A stretch of DNA of 64,000 bases from CAKRJP01 sp963597615 (GCA_963597615.1 CAVBQS010000016.1:3501-67500); one strand, 5' to 3'. Counted from the first letter of the stretch, positions 35,955 to 45,476 are shown. Program-made: numbers and translations. The notes: generated by a model not told the origin, from the letters alone.

Positions 35955-36011
35955 AATTGTTAACCTTTTTGCATTTTAGGGTTGACAATTACTTTTTCCC
36001 CATGTTAGAGT
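35955..36011 (+). promoter_or_regulatory. BirA operator and promoter of bioB-bioY
   Basis: AATTGTTAACC (35955-35965), 14-bp spacer, GGTTGACAATT (35980-35990): the standard inverted repeat bound by BirA-biotinyl-AMP. The right arm contains TTGACA (35982-35987) as -35; an extended TG-T-TAGAGT at 36003-36011 fits the -10. Repression when biotin is plentiful follows from the family. Confidence 0.9.
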
Positions 36012-36060
36012 AGAGCCTATGTTAAATTAAGTATTAACGCATGGAAAGAGAGGATTTCTT

Positions 36061-37032
36061 ATGGTTTCAGAACAAGCGATATCAACAGATCCAAACCTTA
36101 ATCGCCAGGAGGCTCTTGAAATACTGAACACTCCCGATGACAAGCTAGAGGATTTGATTGCCAGGGCCGAAAAATTACGACGAAAATACAAAGGAAATCA
36201 CGTAAGCATTCACATTCTTACCAATGCCAGAAGTGGTAACTGCTCTCAAGATTGCGCTTATTGCGCGCAGTCTTGCCGTTCAAAAGCTGACATTGATAAG
36301 TACGAATGGGTAGCTGACGAGAAACTTTATAAAGATAATGATTTTGTAGTCCAACATCACCTGTCCCGTCATTGTATTGGATTAAGCGGTATGAAATTTA
36401 GTGATGCAGAAATCGAAGAACTTGCAACAAAAATTCGAAAAATGAAAGAAGATGGCACCCACCTTTGTTGCTCCATTGGATTTCTTACCGAAAAGCAGGC
36501 CCTAATTTTAAAAGAAGCAGGGCTAGATCGAATTAATCATAACCTAAACAGCAGCCGAGCTTATTACCCTAATATCTGCTCTACTCACACCTTTGAGCAA
36601 AGAATTGCCAATATCAAAATGCTCCAGGGCCTGGGATTTGAGATTTGCAGCGGCGGAATTATTGGTATGGGAGAGAGCAAGGAAGATGTGGTAGACATGC
36701 TTCTAGAACTTAGAAAGATCCGCCCGGAAGCCCTTCCTATTAACTTTTTGCTTCCAATTCCAGGAACCCCTTTAGAAGATGCGGATTTATCCGGACTTAC
36801 AAGCGAATACTGCATGAAGGTTCTATGTCTTGCCAGACTTTTAGTTCCCCAGTCAGATATCCGCTGCGCTGCAGGACGAGAGGTTTATTTTAAAGGAGAG
36901 GAAAAAAAGCTACTCAGGGTTGTTGATTCCATCTTCGCTTCCGGTTATTTAACCGCTGGCGGCCAGGGAATCAAAGATACCATCGAGGCCATTGAAGCCG
37001 CCGGCTTTACTTACGAAATAGAATCAGCATAA
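36061..37032 (+). CDS. bioB: Biotin synthase
   Basis: 323 residues, full length. Radical-SAM enzyme that inserts sulfur into dethiobiotin. Seen: the cluster motif CSQDCAYC (Cys61, Cys65, Cys68), then YEW, a conserved HNLNSSRAYYPNICSTHTF, GIIGMGES, LPINFLLPIPGTPLE and the CRAAGRE-like IRCAAGREVYF. Followed 17 bp later by bioY, and both stand behind a BirA operator. No other bio gene is in the window, so the cell may import precursors or encode the rest elsewhere. AGAGAGG precedes the ATG. Confidence 0.95.
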   Translation: MVSEQAISTDPNLNRQEALEILNTPDDKLEDLIARAEKLRRKYKGNHVSIHILTNARSGNCSQDCAYCAQSCRSKADIDKYEWVADEKLYKDNDFVVQHHLSRHCIGLSGMKFSDAEIEELATKIRKMKEDGTHLCCSIGFLTEKQALILKEAGLDRINHNLNSSRAYYPNICSTHTFEQRIANIKMLQGLGFEICSGGIIGMGESKEDVVDMLLELRKIRPEALPINFLLPIPGTPLEDADLSGLTSEYCMKVLCLARLLVPQSDIRCAAGREVYFKGEEKKLLRVVDSIFASGYLTAGGQGIKDTIEAIEAAGFTYEIESA

Positions 37033-37049
37033 AAAGGAGATTTATTATT

Positions 37050-37613
37050 ATGACAAACGAAACGATAAAAGCACAACCTTTGAGAAAAACTAATACTTAT
37101 TCACTGGTGGTTACAGCCCTTATGGCTGCTGTTACCTGTATTCTTGCGCCCCTATCTATTCCGATCGGACCAGTGCCAATTTCCCTTACCAATCTAGCCA
37201 TCTACCTGTCCCTCTATCTTTTGGACTGGAAAAAAGGAACTCTTAGCTACTTAATCTATCTCTTATTAGGATTTGTGGGACTTCCTGTATTTTCCGGATT
37301 TACCGGAGGAGTCAGCAAACTGGCAGGTCCAACCGGCGGATACATTGTCGGCTTTATCCCAATGGCCATCATTGCAGGTATTATCATCGATAAGTTCAAC
37401 AATCGAGGAATTCAAATTCTTGGAATGATTGTAGGTACTGCAATCTGCTATGCACTGGGAACTGCATGGTTTTGCTTCCAGGCAGGATACACCGTAATTG
37501 CTGCACTTTCTGTCTGTGTAATTCCATTTGTTCCTGCAGATCTTTGCAAAATGCTTGTAGCAATGATCATTGGACCAGCCATCCGTCAAAGGCTAGACCT
37601 TGTTACCCGTTAA
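37050..37613 (+). CDS. bioY: Biotin transporter BioY (ECF S component)
   Basis: 187 residues, six hydrophobic segments. Seen: ILAPLSIPIGPVPISLTNLA, LGFVGLPVFSGFTGG, LAGPTGGYIVGFI, the S-component signature for biotin. It captures biotin in the membrane and works with shared ECF ATPases encoded elsewhere. Cotranscribed with bioB under the BirA operator; AAAAGGAG precedes the start. A strong hairpin terminator lies 50 bp after the stop. Confidence 0.95.
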   Translation: MTNETIKAQPLRKTNTYSLVVTALMAAVTCILAPLSIPIGPVPISLTNLAIYLSLYLLDWKKGTLSYLIYLLLGFVGLPVFSGFTGGVSKLAGPTGGYIVGFIPMAIIAGIIIDKFNNRGIQILGMIVGTAICYALGTAWFCFQAGYTVIAALSVCVIPFVPADLCKMLVAMIIGPAIRQRLDLVTR

Positions 37614-37660
37614 CATTTAATTACCCATAATTACCTATAACCATCTTAATAAAAGCAATA

Positions 37661-37710
37661 AAAAACGACTGCCATTTTTCTCTTCAAACTTCTAATGGCA
37701 GTCGTTTTCT
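37661..37710. terminator. Bidirectional terminator between bioY and phnX
   Basis: A 15-bp perfect stem AAAACGACTGCCATT / AATGGCAGTCGTTTT with a 17-base loop serves both convergent genes. Confidence 0.92.
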
Positions 37711-37724
37711 ATATTCTTTGCGTA

Positions 37725-38492
37725 TTATAACAAATCAATCAGTTCTTTCATGTTCCTGATTACCCCATCTGCTCCGGCCTCTAGAAATTTTTCTCTTACT
37801 TTTAAGAGTAATTCCTCTTTTTCTTTCTGAGAAAGGGCCTCATACTCTTCCTTAGAAAGCCCCATCGCAGAACTTCCCTCAAGCACTCCTATGGTATATA
37901 CTCCGGCATTTTTTCCTTCTTTGATATCCGAAATAGTATCTCCAACCTTCATCACCTGATTCACGCCAGAAATTCCAAGTGCCTGCATATTTTTAAAGAC
38001 CATATATGGGTAGGGTCTCCCAAAACCTTCTACTGCATCGGGACTAAACCATACATCCGGCTCATAACCATTTTCCTTTGCCCTTGAAACAACTATTTCC
38101 ATCATTTTATCTGTATATCCTGTAGTAGAACCAATCTTAATTCCTCTTTTTCTCAATTCCCCCACAGTTTCTTGTACATAGGGCTTTAGCTCGGCGAACT
38201 GATCCAAAATGCCAAGAAGTTTTGCTTCAAAAATATCATATAATTCTTCTACATCTTCTTCTGTCCACTTTCTTTTGTACTTATTTTCCCAAAGATTAGA
38301 AATTCTTTCCATGTTAAGCATAGCACGAATGTGGTCTTTTTTTAGCATTCCCATGGGTTGTCTGACTTCCTCCATGGTGGGTTCAACTCCAAAATGTTTG
38401 AATACTTCTACAAATGCCTGTACCGGTGCCAAGCATCCGTAATCCACAGTTGTTCCTGCCCAGTCAAATATAATCATCTGATATTTTTCCAT
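37725..38492 (-). CDS. phnX: Phosphonoacetaldehyde hydrolase
   Basis: 255 residues. HAD-superfamily enzyme splitting phosphonoacetaldehyde to acetaldehyde and phosphate. Seen: nucleophile motif IIFDWAGTTVDYG (Asp10), the Schiff-base lysine in PMGMLKKDHIR (near Lys51), GSTTGYTDKMM, and VKVGDTISDI. Twelve bases downstream of phnW; the pair degrades 2-aminoethylphosphonate supplied by the ABC transporter genes upstream in the same operon. Confidence 0.94.
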   Translation of the reverse strand: MEKYQMIIFDWAGTTVDYGCLAPVQAFVEVFKHFGVEPTMEEVRQPMGMLKKDHIRAMLNMERISNLWENKYKRKWTEEDVEELYDIFEAKLLGILDQFAELKPYVQETVGELRKRGIKIGSTTGYTDKMMEIVVSRAKENGYEPDVWFSPDAVEGFGRPYPYMVFKNMQALGISGVNQVMKVGDTISDIKEGKNAGVYTIGVLEGSSAMGLSKEEYEALSQKEKEELLLKVREKFLEAGADGVIRNMKELIDLL

Positions 38493-38504
38493 TTACTTTT
38501 GCTC

Positions 38505-39602
38505 CTATTTTGTTTCTTTTTTCAAAAATTCCTTAATCAGTGCTGAAACCTTCAAGATATCCTCTTTGTAGATTTCTCCTATATTTCCGATACGGAAGGT
38601 ATCTGCCTCAGTAACCTTTCCCGGATAAATTGCATACCCGCCTTCTTTAACGTATTCATACATTTCTGCAAAGGAAAAATCTGTATTTTCCGGATAGAAA
38701 AAGGTTGTAATAATGGGTCCTTGGTGGGCACTGTCAATATATGGACGTATTCCAAGCTCCGCCATTTTTTCAATTAAAAGTTGATTATTTTCTCTATATC
38801 TTTTATTTCTGGCTAAAATTCCACCCTCTTGTTCAAGCTCCCTTAATGCCTGCGCAAAAGCAAGTACCACATGGGTCGGTGAGGTAAATCTCCATTTTCC
38901 ATCTTTTTTCATGGTCTCCCACTGGTCATATAAATCCAGAGACAAACTTCTTGCCTTCCCCTTTGAAGCTATCAATTGCTCTTTATTTGCAATAATAAAG
39001 GAGAATCCCGGTACTCCCTGGATGCATTTGTTAGCGCTGCTTATAATAAAATCTATTCCCAGGTCGCCAACTGGAATGTCCACACCACCAAAACTACTCA
39101 TGGCATCAACAATCATAACCCGTCCTTTTTCTTTTACAAGCTTCGCAATGGATTCTATATCATTTAAAATACCGGAAGTAGTCTCACTATGTACCATAGA
39201 TACATGGGTAATCTCTGGATCTTCTTCTAGAAGCATAGCAAGCTTTCTGGCATCTGGAATTTGATCATATTTTTCGCGATAAATGCTATAGTTGATTTTT
39301 GCATGTTCTGCAATATCTGCCATTCTCTCGCCATATGCTCCATTTGCACAGATCAACAACTTTTCATTTTCTCCAATTACACTTGTAAGAACTGACTCTA
39401 CCCCAAAGCTTCCGCTTCCCTGCATCAAAATGGCAGTATAATCTCTTTCCGATACATGGGCAAGCTTCAGAAGTTCTCCACGAATTTCCTGGGTAATTAC
39501 CTTATAATCATCATCCCAGGTACAGTGATCAAATAGCATTTCCTTTTTTACTGTATCGGTAGTGGTAAGGGGTCCCGGTGTCAATAATTTATAGTTTCCC
39601 AT
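38505..39602 (-). CDS. phnW: 2-aminoethylphosphonate-pyruvate transaminase
   Basis: 365 residues. PLP enzyme transferring the amino group of 2-aminoethylphosphonate to pyruvate, giving phosphonoacetaldehyde and alanine. Seen: LLTPGPLTTTDTVK at the N-terminus, QGSGSFGVESV, VDAMSSFGG with the PLP Asp, and SSANKCIQGVPGF with the PLP lysine near Lys192. It starts 14 bp after the permease/binding-protein gene stop and precedes phnX. Confidence 0.94.
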   Translation of the reverse strand: MGNYKLLTPGPLTTTDTVKKEMLFDHCTWDDDYKVITQEIRGELLKLAHVSERDYTAILMQGSGSFGVESVLTSVIGENEKLLICANGAYGERMADIAEHAKINYSIYREKYDQIPDARKLAMLLEEDPEITHVSMVHSETTSGILNDIESIAKLVKEKGRVMIVDAMSSFGGVDIPVGDLGIDFIISSANKCIQGVPGFSFIIANKEQLIASKGKARSLSLDLYDQWETMKKDGKWRFTSPTHVVLAFAQALRELEQEGGILARNKRYRENNQLLIEKMAELGIRPYIDSAHQGPIITTFFYPENTDFSFAEMYEYVKEGGYAIYPGKVTEADTFRIGNIGEIYKEDILKVSALIKEFLKKETK

Positions 39603-39616
39603 TATTTTTTCCCTTT

Positions 39617-42262
39617 CTATTCAGGTTTACATTCTTCTGATAATTCCTGATGCTTTTTCAAAAGATCTACTGTTAATTTCTCTGGGAAGGTCTTAGGATT
39701 TCCAGATTTTTCTGCCTCATCTACAGACTCTCCCTCATACAATGGAATTGGGTAATTAGCTAAAAGATCTTCTCTTCCGTTCTTAATAATGCACTCTGCC
39801 ATCTCCATTGCTTTCTCGTTAGTCTTATCAGCTTTATCAACAACTGCTACTGACTCTGTTAATGTGAAATTTCCTTCTTTGGGATCCACATAATCAATTG
39901 GAAGTCCAGCCTCCTTATCTGCAACTGCCTGCTGTCTAAGGCCAAAACCGATGGCCACCTCTCCTGCACGAACCAATTTCAGCGGGCCAGAACCGGACTC
40001 TTCAATGTGATCTCCTGCATTTACATAAATATCTTTTAATATATCTTTGGCTCCATCTTCCCCATATTCAGAGATCAGGCCCTGAATCAAAAGCCATGCT
40101 GTAGAAGATGAAGAAATATCTGTAACAGCAATCTGTCCTTTGTATTCACTCTTTGCCAGATCCTTTAGAGAGGTAGGCATGTCGAGATTATTTTCTTCCA
40201 TTAACTCCGTGTTTACGATAATGGTTCCTTCCTGCGCAGTAATGGGTGTACAGTAAGACGGATATTCCTCCAAAGTATTGGTATCAAAGGTCAAGTCCTT
40301 AAACATTTTCTGCGAATCCTGTGCACTTTCCACATAGAAGGTACTCATAGTTACAAGGTCAGCTTCAATATTAGATCCTTCTGCCAAAAGTTTTCCTCCC
40401 AGCTCAGAAGTTCCAAAAGTTTGGAAAATATACTGATCTTTGTAACCATTTTCGTCTAAGGCTGTTTTCATTGCCTCAACAGCTTCGTCGTCTGCGTTAG
40501 AATAGATGACAACCTTCTCATCACTGCTAGTTTTTGCTCCACATCCACCAAGTGTAATTAAGGAAAGGGCCATCACTCCTGTCATAGCTGCCATGACTGC
40601 ACGTTTTAATCCATTGTTCTTTTTCATAAGTCTGTTCTCCTTTTGTATTGTTTTTTTATTTGCTAAAAGTTGAAATATCACTTTTACCAGTAAATTCGTT
40701 CCCAAAATCAAGAGGGAAAGTACAAAAACTTCATTAAATTTGTTGTAATACTGTAATTCTTTTATCTTGGTAGTAATTACCATAGTTCTGGCTCCTGCAA
40801 TAAAGATAACTGCACTGACAGTCACCATACCATTGATAAAATAATAGCTAAAGACCTCCATAATGGTTGAAATGGCATTAGGGGTCACGACACGAATAAT
40901 CGTCTTAATCCAGTTATCCCCCATCAACATGGCTGTGGTCTCCCAGGATGCATTCATTTTAGAAAGAGAGCTTTTCATCATTAGGTAAGGTGTTGAAAAG
41001 AAGTGAATTATATTGCAAATAATAAGGATTGCAAATGTACTTTGTAATCCAGTTCCTGAAAAGCAAAATAAAAATGCCAGGCCCAGTACCATTCCGGGGA
41101 TTGTATTTGTTACCAAAGAAATCCCTTCTATTACCTGTTTTAATTTTTCGCTTACCTTGCTTCTAGCAACTACAATTGCTGCTCCGTAAGAAATTAGAGT
41201 TCCTATAAACGCCGTCATAAATGCAACGAAAAGTGAATTTTTATATACGCCAAACAATCCCCCGTCAGTAAACACTGCCTTGATGTGATCTAAGGAAAAG
41301 TCCAAACTGTAAGGCCAGTCCTTTACAAAAGGAATTAGGAATATAACTGCAAAAATCGATAAAGTACAAAGACAGACCAGAATACTAACCAATCCGCAGA
41401 TTAAATCTCGCACTTTATTTTCCCGGATATCCATGCTGGAAATCTTGTTATAGCGAATGTTATATCTTTCCAGATAACGCAGAATCAGAATGCTTACAAT
41501 AGATGGAAGCAGCATCATCATGGCCACAACGCTTCCTCTATTGAAATCCGGCAGACTTCCAAGCATCTGTGTATACAGCACACTTGCGATCACTTCATAT
41601 TTTCCACCTACGGACGCAGGAATTCCAAAATCTGTAAAGCAGAGGAAAAATGCCTGGATAAAGGATGCTGCCAGGGTTCCCATTAGCGGTCGAAAGATGG
41701 TCATCATAAAGCTAGCAAATGCATGATCTCCCATTAGTCTAGACACCACCATAAATTTCTTATCGATATAATCCATGGTATTGTTAATCAACATAAAGGA
41801 AATCGGAAGGGTATAAATTACATAGCCAAGAAGCAGACCATTGAACCCATAAATTTCAAACAGCTGATGGCCAAACAATCGGGTAAGTAGTCCCTGTTTT
41901 CCAAAAGAATAAATAATTGCAAATCCATAAGTCAGGGTTGGAAGCAACATGGGAAGATTTGCCACAGCACGGATGCATTTTTTTAGAAGGCTAGGCACCT
42001 TGCTATAATGAATCGTATATGCCAGAAAAAAAGATATTCCGGTTGTTAAAATCGCACTAGCTCCCGCCACTTTAAAACTATTTCCAAGAGCTTTTAAAAA
42101 TCCTTTTCCAGTCAATACGGAATAATAATATTCAAAGCTAACTCCATCTGTTCCCAAAAAAGATTTGGCCAAAAGTCTTGCAACTGGATAGATTAAAAAG
42201 ATTGCAAATACAAGCACAATCAATAAAAAAATCACTTTAATCTCTCTGTTTTTTATCTTCAT
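39617..42262 (-). CDS. Phosphonate ABC permease fused in frame to its lipoprotein binding protein
   Basis: 881 residues in one frame. Residues 1-540 are a double permease of about 12 membrane segments, with two EAA-like loops (FASFMMTIFRPLMGTLAAS and ...NWIKTIIRVVTPNAIST). From Met546 (40627) comes a complete lipoprotein substrate-binding protein: LKRAVMAAMTGVMALSLITLGGCG with a lipobox Cys, then a family-1/6 binding fold (VVIYSNADDEAVEAM). AAAGGAG lies at the right distance before Met546, so the binding protein can also be made alone. The join crosses seven A's (40651-40657); with six A's the permease would stop at an ATGA overlapping the start. 2-aminoethylphosphonate is the inferred substrate from phnW/phnX. 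Confidence 0.87.
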   Translation of the reverse strand: MKIKNREIKVIFLLIVLVFAIFLIYPVARLLAKSFLGTDGVSFEYYYSVLTGKGFLKALGNSFKVAGASAILTTGISFFLAYTIHYSKVPSLLKKCIRAVANLPMLLPTLTYGFAIIYSFGKQGLLTRLFGHQLFEIYGFNGLLLGYVIYTLPISFMLINNTMDYIDKKFMVVSRLMGDHAFASFMMTIFRPLMGTLAASFIQAFFLCFTDFGIPASVGGKYEVIASVLYTQMLGSLPDFNRGSVVAMMMLLPSIVSILILRYLERYNIRYNKISSMDIRENKVRDLICGLVSILVCLCTLSIFAVIFLIPFVKDWPYSLDFSLDHIKAVFTDGGLFGVYKNSLFVAFMTAFIGTLISYGAAIVVARSKVSEKLKQVIEGISLVTNTIPGMVLGLAFLFCFSGTGLQSTFAILIICNIIHFFSTPYLMMKSSLSKMNASWETTAMLMGDNWIKTIIRVVTPNAISTIMEVFSYYFINGMVTVSAVIFIAGARTMVITTKIKELQYYNKFNEVFVLSLLILGTNLLVKVIFQLLANKKTIQKENRLMKKNNGLKRAVMAAMTGVMALSLITLGGCGAKTSSDEKVVIYSNADDEAVEAMKTALDENGYKDQYIFQTFGTSELGGKLLAEGSNIEADLVTMSTFYVESAQDSQKMFKDLTFDTNTLEEYPSYCTPITAQEGTIIVNTELMEENNLDMPTSLKDLAKSEYKGQIAVTDISSSSTAWLLIQGLISEYGEDGAKDILKDIYVNAGDHIEESGSGPLKLVRAGEVAIGFGLRQQAVADKEAGLPIDYVDPKEGNFTLTESVAVVDKADKTNEKAMEMAECIIKNGREDLLANYPIPLYEGESVDEAEKSGNPKTFPEKLTVDLLKKHQELSEECKPE

Positions 42263-42271
42263 ATTGGCTCC

Positions 42272-43066
42272 TTACGCACTGTAGATTGGATTTGCAGACA
42301 TTTTTGCTCTCCCAAATGCATCTGATACCGCAAACAAAGAGTAGATATTGTTCTTCTTTATTTCCAACTGACGGAGAATAAATTCCTTTACGAACTCATT
42401 TTCCGGAGTCTTCACAATTTCTTCCGGCTTTCCATACTGAGATATGCTTCCGTCATTGATAATCATGACGTGATCGGACAGGGTCAAAGCCTCCTCCGGA
42501 TCATGGGTTACGATAATTGTAGTCAAATGAAATTCCTTAGCGATTGTCTTAATCTTTTCCTTAATAGATTCTTTGATCACTCCATCAAGAGCGCTAAGGG
42601 GTTCATCCAAAAGAAGGATTTTGGGCTTCATAACCAAGGTTCTTGCAAGTGCCACTCTCTGTTTTTGCCCACCTGACAACTGGTGAATTTTCTTATTTAG
42701 ATGATTTTCTAATCCCAGAAGGTGGATCAAATCCTCGACTTCTTCTTTCGTAGAAATATTCGGATTATTGCGCAGTCCATATACAACATTTTTATATACA
42801 GACAAATTCGGGAACAATGCATAATCTTGGAATACTATATTAAATCCTCTTTTTTCCATGGGAACATCAGTAATGTCTTCATTATCAAAAAAGATTTTTC
42901 CCTGATCTACATCCGTAAGCCCAAGAATCAGATTAAGAAGTGTAGTCTTTCCACACCCAGACGGCCCTAAAATAGAAACAATCTCACCATCCTCAATGTT
43001 TAAATTGATATCCTTTAAAATTGTTGTGCCGTCGTATGTTTTCTTTACATGTTCTAACTTTAACAT
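42272..43066 (-). CDS. phnT: Phosphonate-type ABC transporter ATP-binding protein
   Basis: 264 residues. Walker A GPSGCGKTTLL, Q-loop FQDYALF, signature LSGGQKQRVALARTL, Walker B ILLLDEPLSALD, H-loop VTHDPEEAL. It belongs to the PotA/CysA/PhnT-like importers and, from its place nine bases before the fused permease/binding protein and ahead of phnW-phnX, should energise 2-aminoethylphosphonate uptake. It lacks the long C-terminal regulatory domain of PotA. First gene of the operon. Confidence 0.88.
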   Translation of the reverse strand: MLKLEHVKKTYDGTTILKDINLNIEDGEIVSILGPSGCGKTTLLNLILGLTDVDQGKIFFDNEDITDVPMEKRGFNIVFQDYALFPNLSVYKNVVYGLRNNPNISTKEEVEDLIHLLGLENHLNKKIHQLSGGQKQRVALARTLVMKPKILLLDEPLSALDGVIKESIKEKIKTIAKEFHLTTIIVTHDPEEALTLSDHVMIINDGSISQYGKPEEIVKTPENEFVKEFILRQLEIKKNNIYSLFAVSDAFGRAKMSANPIYSA

Positions 43067-43190
43067 TTAGATTTTCCTTTCCAATTTGTTTCGCTGTAGC
43101 AAACTACGCCTCAAAGTTTATCCATTCGATTCAGCAAAAACAATCAAATCACTTTTAGGATTTTGTAACAAAAATGTAAATTTATACATC

Positions 43191-43240
43191 AAAAAACAGG
43201 AACCTGAATCTGTAGTTTTTCTACATTTCAGGCTCCTGCT
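43191..43240 (-). terminator. Terminator after the RpiR regulator
   Basis: Minus strand AGGAGCCTGAA pairs with TTCAGGTTCCT around an 18-base loop, followed by six T residues. It separates the regulator from the phosphonate operon. Confidence 0.85.
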
Positions 43241-43280
43241 TTCTTTCTATTTCTCTTCTGTATTCGCTTCTATATCTCTT

Positions 43281-44165
43281 CTATTTTTCTTCTTTGTATG
43301 CTTTATTTCGGATAATCCTGCTATTCTCATCCAGCCGGTCCGTGCATTTCTCATAGTTATTTGCAATAAGGCCCATATAGATCATATCATTTAAAACCAT
43401 CTGAGTTGTTCTTGAAAAAATGGAATCCCCATACATCCACTGTTCCTGAGAACAGCACAGTACTAGGTCACTCCACTTACTAATCTTAGACTCCTTAAAA
43501 TTAGTAATGCAAATGGTCTTGGCTCCTGCTTTTTTTGCGGTTTTCATAACATCCACCGTATCTTTTGACTGTCCGGAATAGGAAATTCCAATCATCACAT
43601 CCTCTTTTGTAAGTGCTGCCGCTGCAATTTGCTGGACATAATAATCTTCATCGTATCTGCAATCATAGCCTAGATACAGAAGCTTAATCATCAAATCCTT
43701 TGCCGTGGCCGAAGAATTTTCTACACAACACAGCATAACCTTTCTCGCCCCGGCAATCATGCGAATAGTCTTTTCAAACTCTTCACCTGAAATACTTTTC
43801 AGCATATCTTCAATTGATTTTACCGAGGTTGCCACTACCTTTGCCGGAATAATCTTCAAATGATCCGAAGGCTTTAAAGAATAGCCATGCATAGCATATT
43901 GTTCTTCCCCATCCTGTAAGGGCTTGCTGATATTTTCCTCCATCAGACGATATTTAAAATCTTTAAAATTCTCATAGCCCAATGCTTTTACAAAGCGCAT
44001 GACTGTAGGTTGGCTTACCCCACTTCTTTTTGCCAGTTCTTCTATTGTAATCTTGTGGCATGTATTCTCATGGGTCAAAACATAATCTGCCACCCGCTGC
44101 TCAGATTTACGCAAAGAAGCATATGTACTCCGAATTCGGTAAGCTGTAGATTCCTTCGTCACCAT
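43281..44165 (-). CDS. RpiR/MurR-family transcriptional regulator
   Basis: 294 residues. N-terminal HTH (LRKSEQRVADYVL, ITIEELAKRSGVSQPTVMRF, LGYENFKDFKYRL) and a C-terminal SIS domain (GARKVMLCCVENSSATAKDL, GISYSGQSKDTVDVM). SIS domains bind phosphosugars or similar phosphates. It lies directly upstream of the phosphonate operon on the same strand but behind a terminator, so it probably senses a phosphonate-derived or sugar phosphate ligand and controls that operon; inferred from position. Confidence 0.88.
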   Translation of the reverse strand: MVTKESTAYRIRSTYASLRKSEQRVADYVLTHENTCHKITIEELAKRSGVSQPTVMRFVKALGYENFKDFKYRLMEENISKPLQDGEEQYAMHGYSLKPSDHLKIIPAKVVATSVKSIEDMLKSISGEEFEKTIRMIAGARKVMLCCVENSSATAKDLMIKLLYLGYDCRYDEDYYVQQIAAAALTKEDVMIGISYSGQSKDTVDVMKTAKKAGAKTICITNFKESKISKWSDLVLCCSQEQWMYGDSIFSRTTQMVLNDMIYMGLIANNYEKCTDRLDENSRIIRNKAYKEEK

Positions 44166-44315
44166 ATTCTATCTCCATTCTCAGCATTCTATGTAGGCTT
44201 GCTAGGTAACATGCTATCGAGATGTAGCATTTCTACAAATGTATCCAAGAAGCTTTTGTAGAAATACTACCAATCTCACACTTTTTATTCTACACAAATT
44301 CTGGCAGAGCCTATG

Positions 44316-45263
44316 TTAAAATTCTGTAAAACCTTCTCCTCTAATCACTACAATATCATTCATCCTAAGCATAGTATCCTTCTGTGGTAAGATAGAAAGA
44401 TCATCTCTTAAGATCAGAAAAATTTTAATCTGGTCCATTTTCTCCATCTCTTCCACTGTCTTTTCCGCATATCTGTGGTCGATAAATATCTCTGCAATTT
44501 CCTTGATATCCTCTTCCCTGATATTCATAATACTGCTTTTCCTCTGATACTGTTCCACAAAACCGGCGCTGATAATACCAGTTGGAATAGCTACTGCACC
44601 AACTCCAAGGTAAGCAATACAGATTGCCATCACCCGCCCAAGGGTTGTTACAGGATAAATATCCCCGTAACCTACCGTCAAAAGGGTCGACATACTCCAC
44701 CAAATTCCACTAAATGCATTCTTAAAAATTTCTGGCTGTGCCTCATGTTCAACGCTATACATACAAAGGCTGCTGGCCAGCATTAAAATCATCACAATAA
44801 AGACAGAAGAAATGATTTGGTTTCTTTTTTCATACAAAACTGTGGTGATAACATTAAAAGAGTCATACTTGGCATTCAACCGGAACAGGTGAAAAATACG
44901 TGCCACCCGAAGCATCCGAAAAATCACAAAACCTGACAAGAAAAAGACTGGTACAATGGTCAGAAAATCAACCACTCCGTCAAAGGATAATAAAAAGCGC
45001 AACCTTGCCTGCCCTTTATTAAGGTTCGGATACAGATCATCTGCTGTCCAGATTCGCAGCAAATATTCCACACAAAAGATAAAAAGGGACAGATATTCCA
45101 CCATTTTAAAGATAGGAAACAGGTCCCTTAAAGCTTCAAAGGTCTGCAAAAAGGTCACTAGAATATTAGATAAAATTGTAATCGTAATAAAAATGTCAAA
45201 AGCCCTGCTAACTCGGTTACTCTTATCTCCAATTTGGATAATATTAAATATTTTCTCTTTCAT
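44316..45263 (-). CDS. Voltage-gated-type potassium channel
   Basis: 315 residues, six membrane segments. S4-like segment with regular arginines (FRMLRVARIFHLFRL), pore loop with selectivity filter TLLTVGYGD, S6, and a short cytoplasmic C-terminus ending DDLSILPQKDTMLRMNDIVV, which resembles the end of a TrkA-C (RCK) domain. It should conduct K+ across the cytoplasmic membrane. Six bases downstream of a small gene remnant (45270-45476), whose leader may supply its ribosome loading; AAAGATAA precedes the ATG. Confidence 0.9.
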   Translation of the reverse strand: MKEKIFNIIQIGDKSNRVSRAFDIFITITILSNILVTFLQTFEALRDLFPIFKMVEYLSLFIFCVEYLLRIWTADDLYPNLNKGQARLRFLLSFDGVVDFLTIVPVFFLSGFVIFRMLRVARIFHLFRLNAKYDSFNVITTVLYEKRNQIISSVFIVMILMLASSLCMYSVEHEAQPEIFKNAFSGIWWSMSTLLTVGYGDIYPVTTLGRVMAICIAYLGVGAVAIPTGIISAGFVEQYQRKSSIMNIREEDIKEIAEIFIDHRYAEKTVEEMEKMDQIKIFLILRDDLSILPQKDTMLRMNDIVVIRGEGFTEF

Positions 45264-45269
45264 TTATCT

Positions 45270-45476
45270 TTAGCACTCCGTCATCATACGGATAATCTCC
45301 GTCAGATAAGTATGCAATCCCCGTCCCAGCTCCCTGTTGGCATTTCCTGCAATAATACCGGTAGTAACTGCTGCCGCATAGGCCAGGGCGATTGGTTCCG
45401 TACACCCCATTGCCGGAATCAGTTCTTCTCGCAAAATCTGGACATAAGCTTGATACTTTATATCATTTTTCTCCAT
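45270..45476 (-). pseudogene. N-terminal remnant of an L-cysteine desulfidase family (UPF0597/YhaM) gene
   Basis: 68 residues containing EELIPAMGCTEPIALAYAAA, the hallmark of the iron-sulfur L-cysteine desulfidase/UPF0597 family, normally about 400-430 residues. After GIIAGNANRELG the text no longer fits the family and a stop follows. GGGGGGA lies before its ATG and the K+ channel gene starts six bases after its stop, so it may persist as a short leader peptide. Confidence 0.7.
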
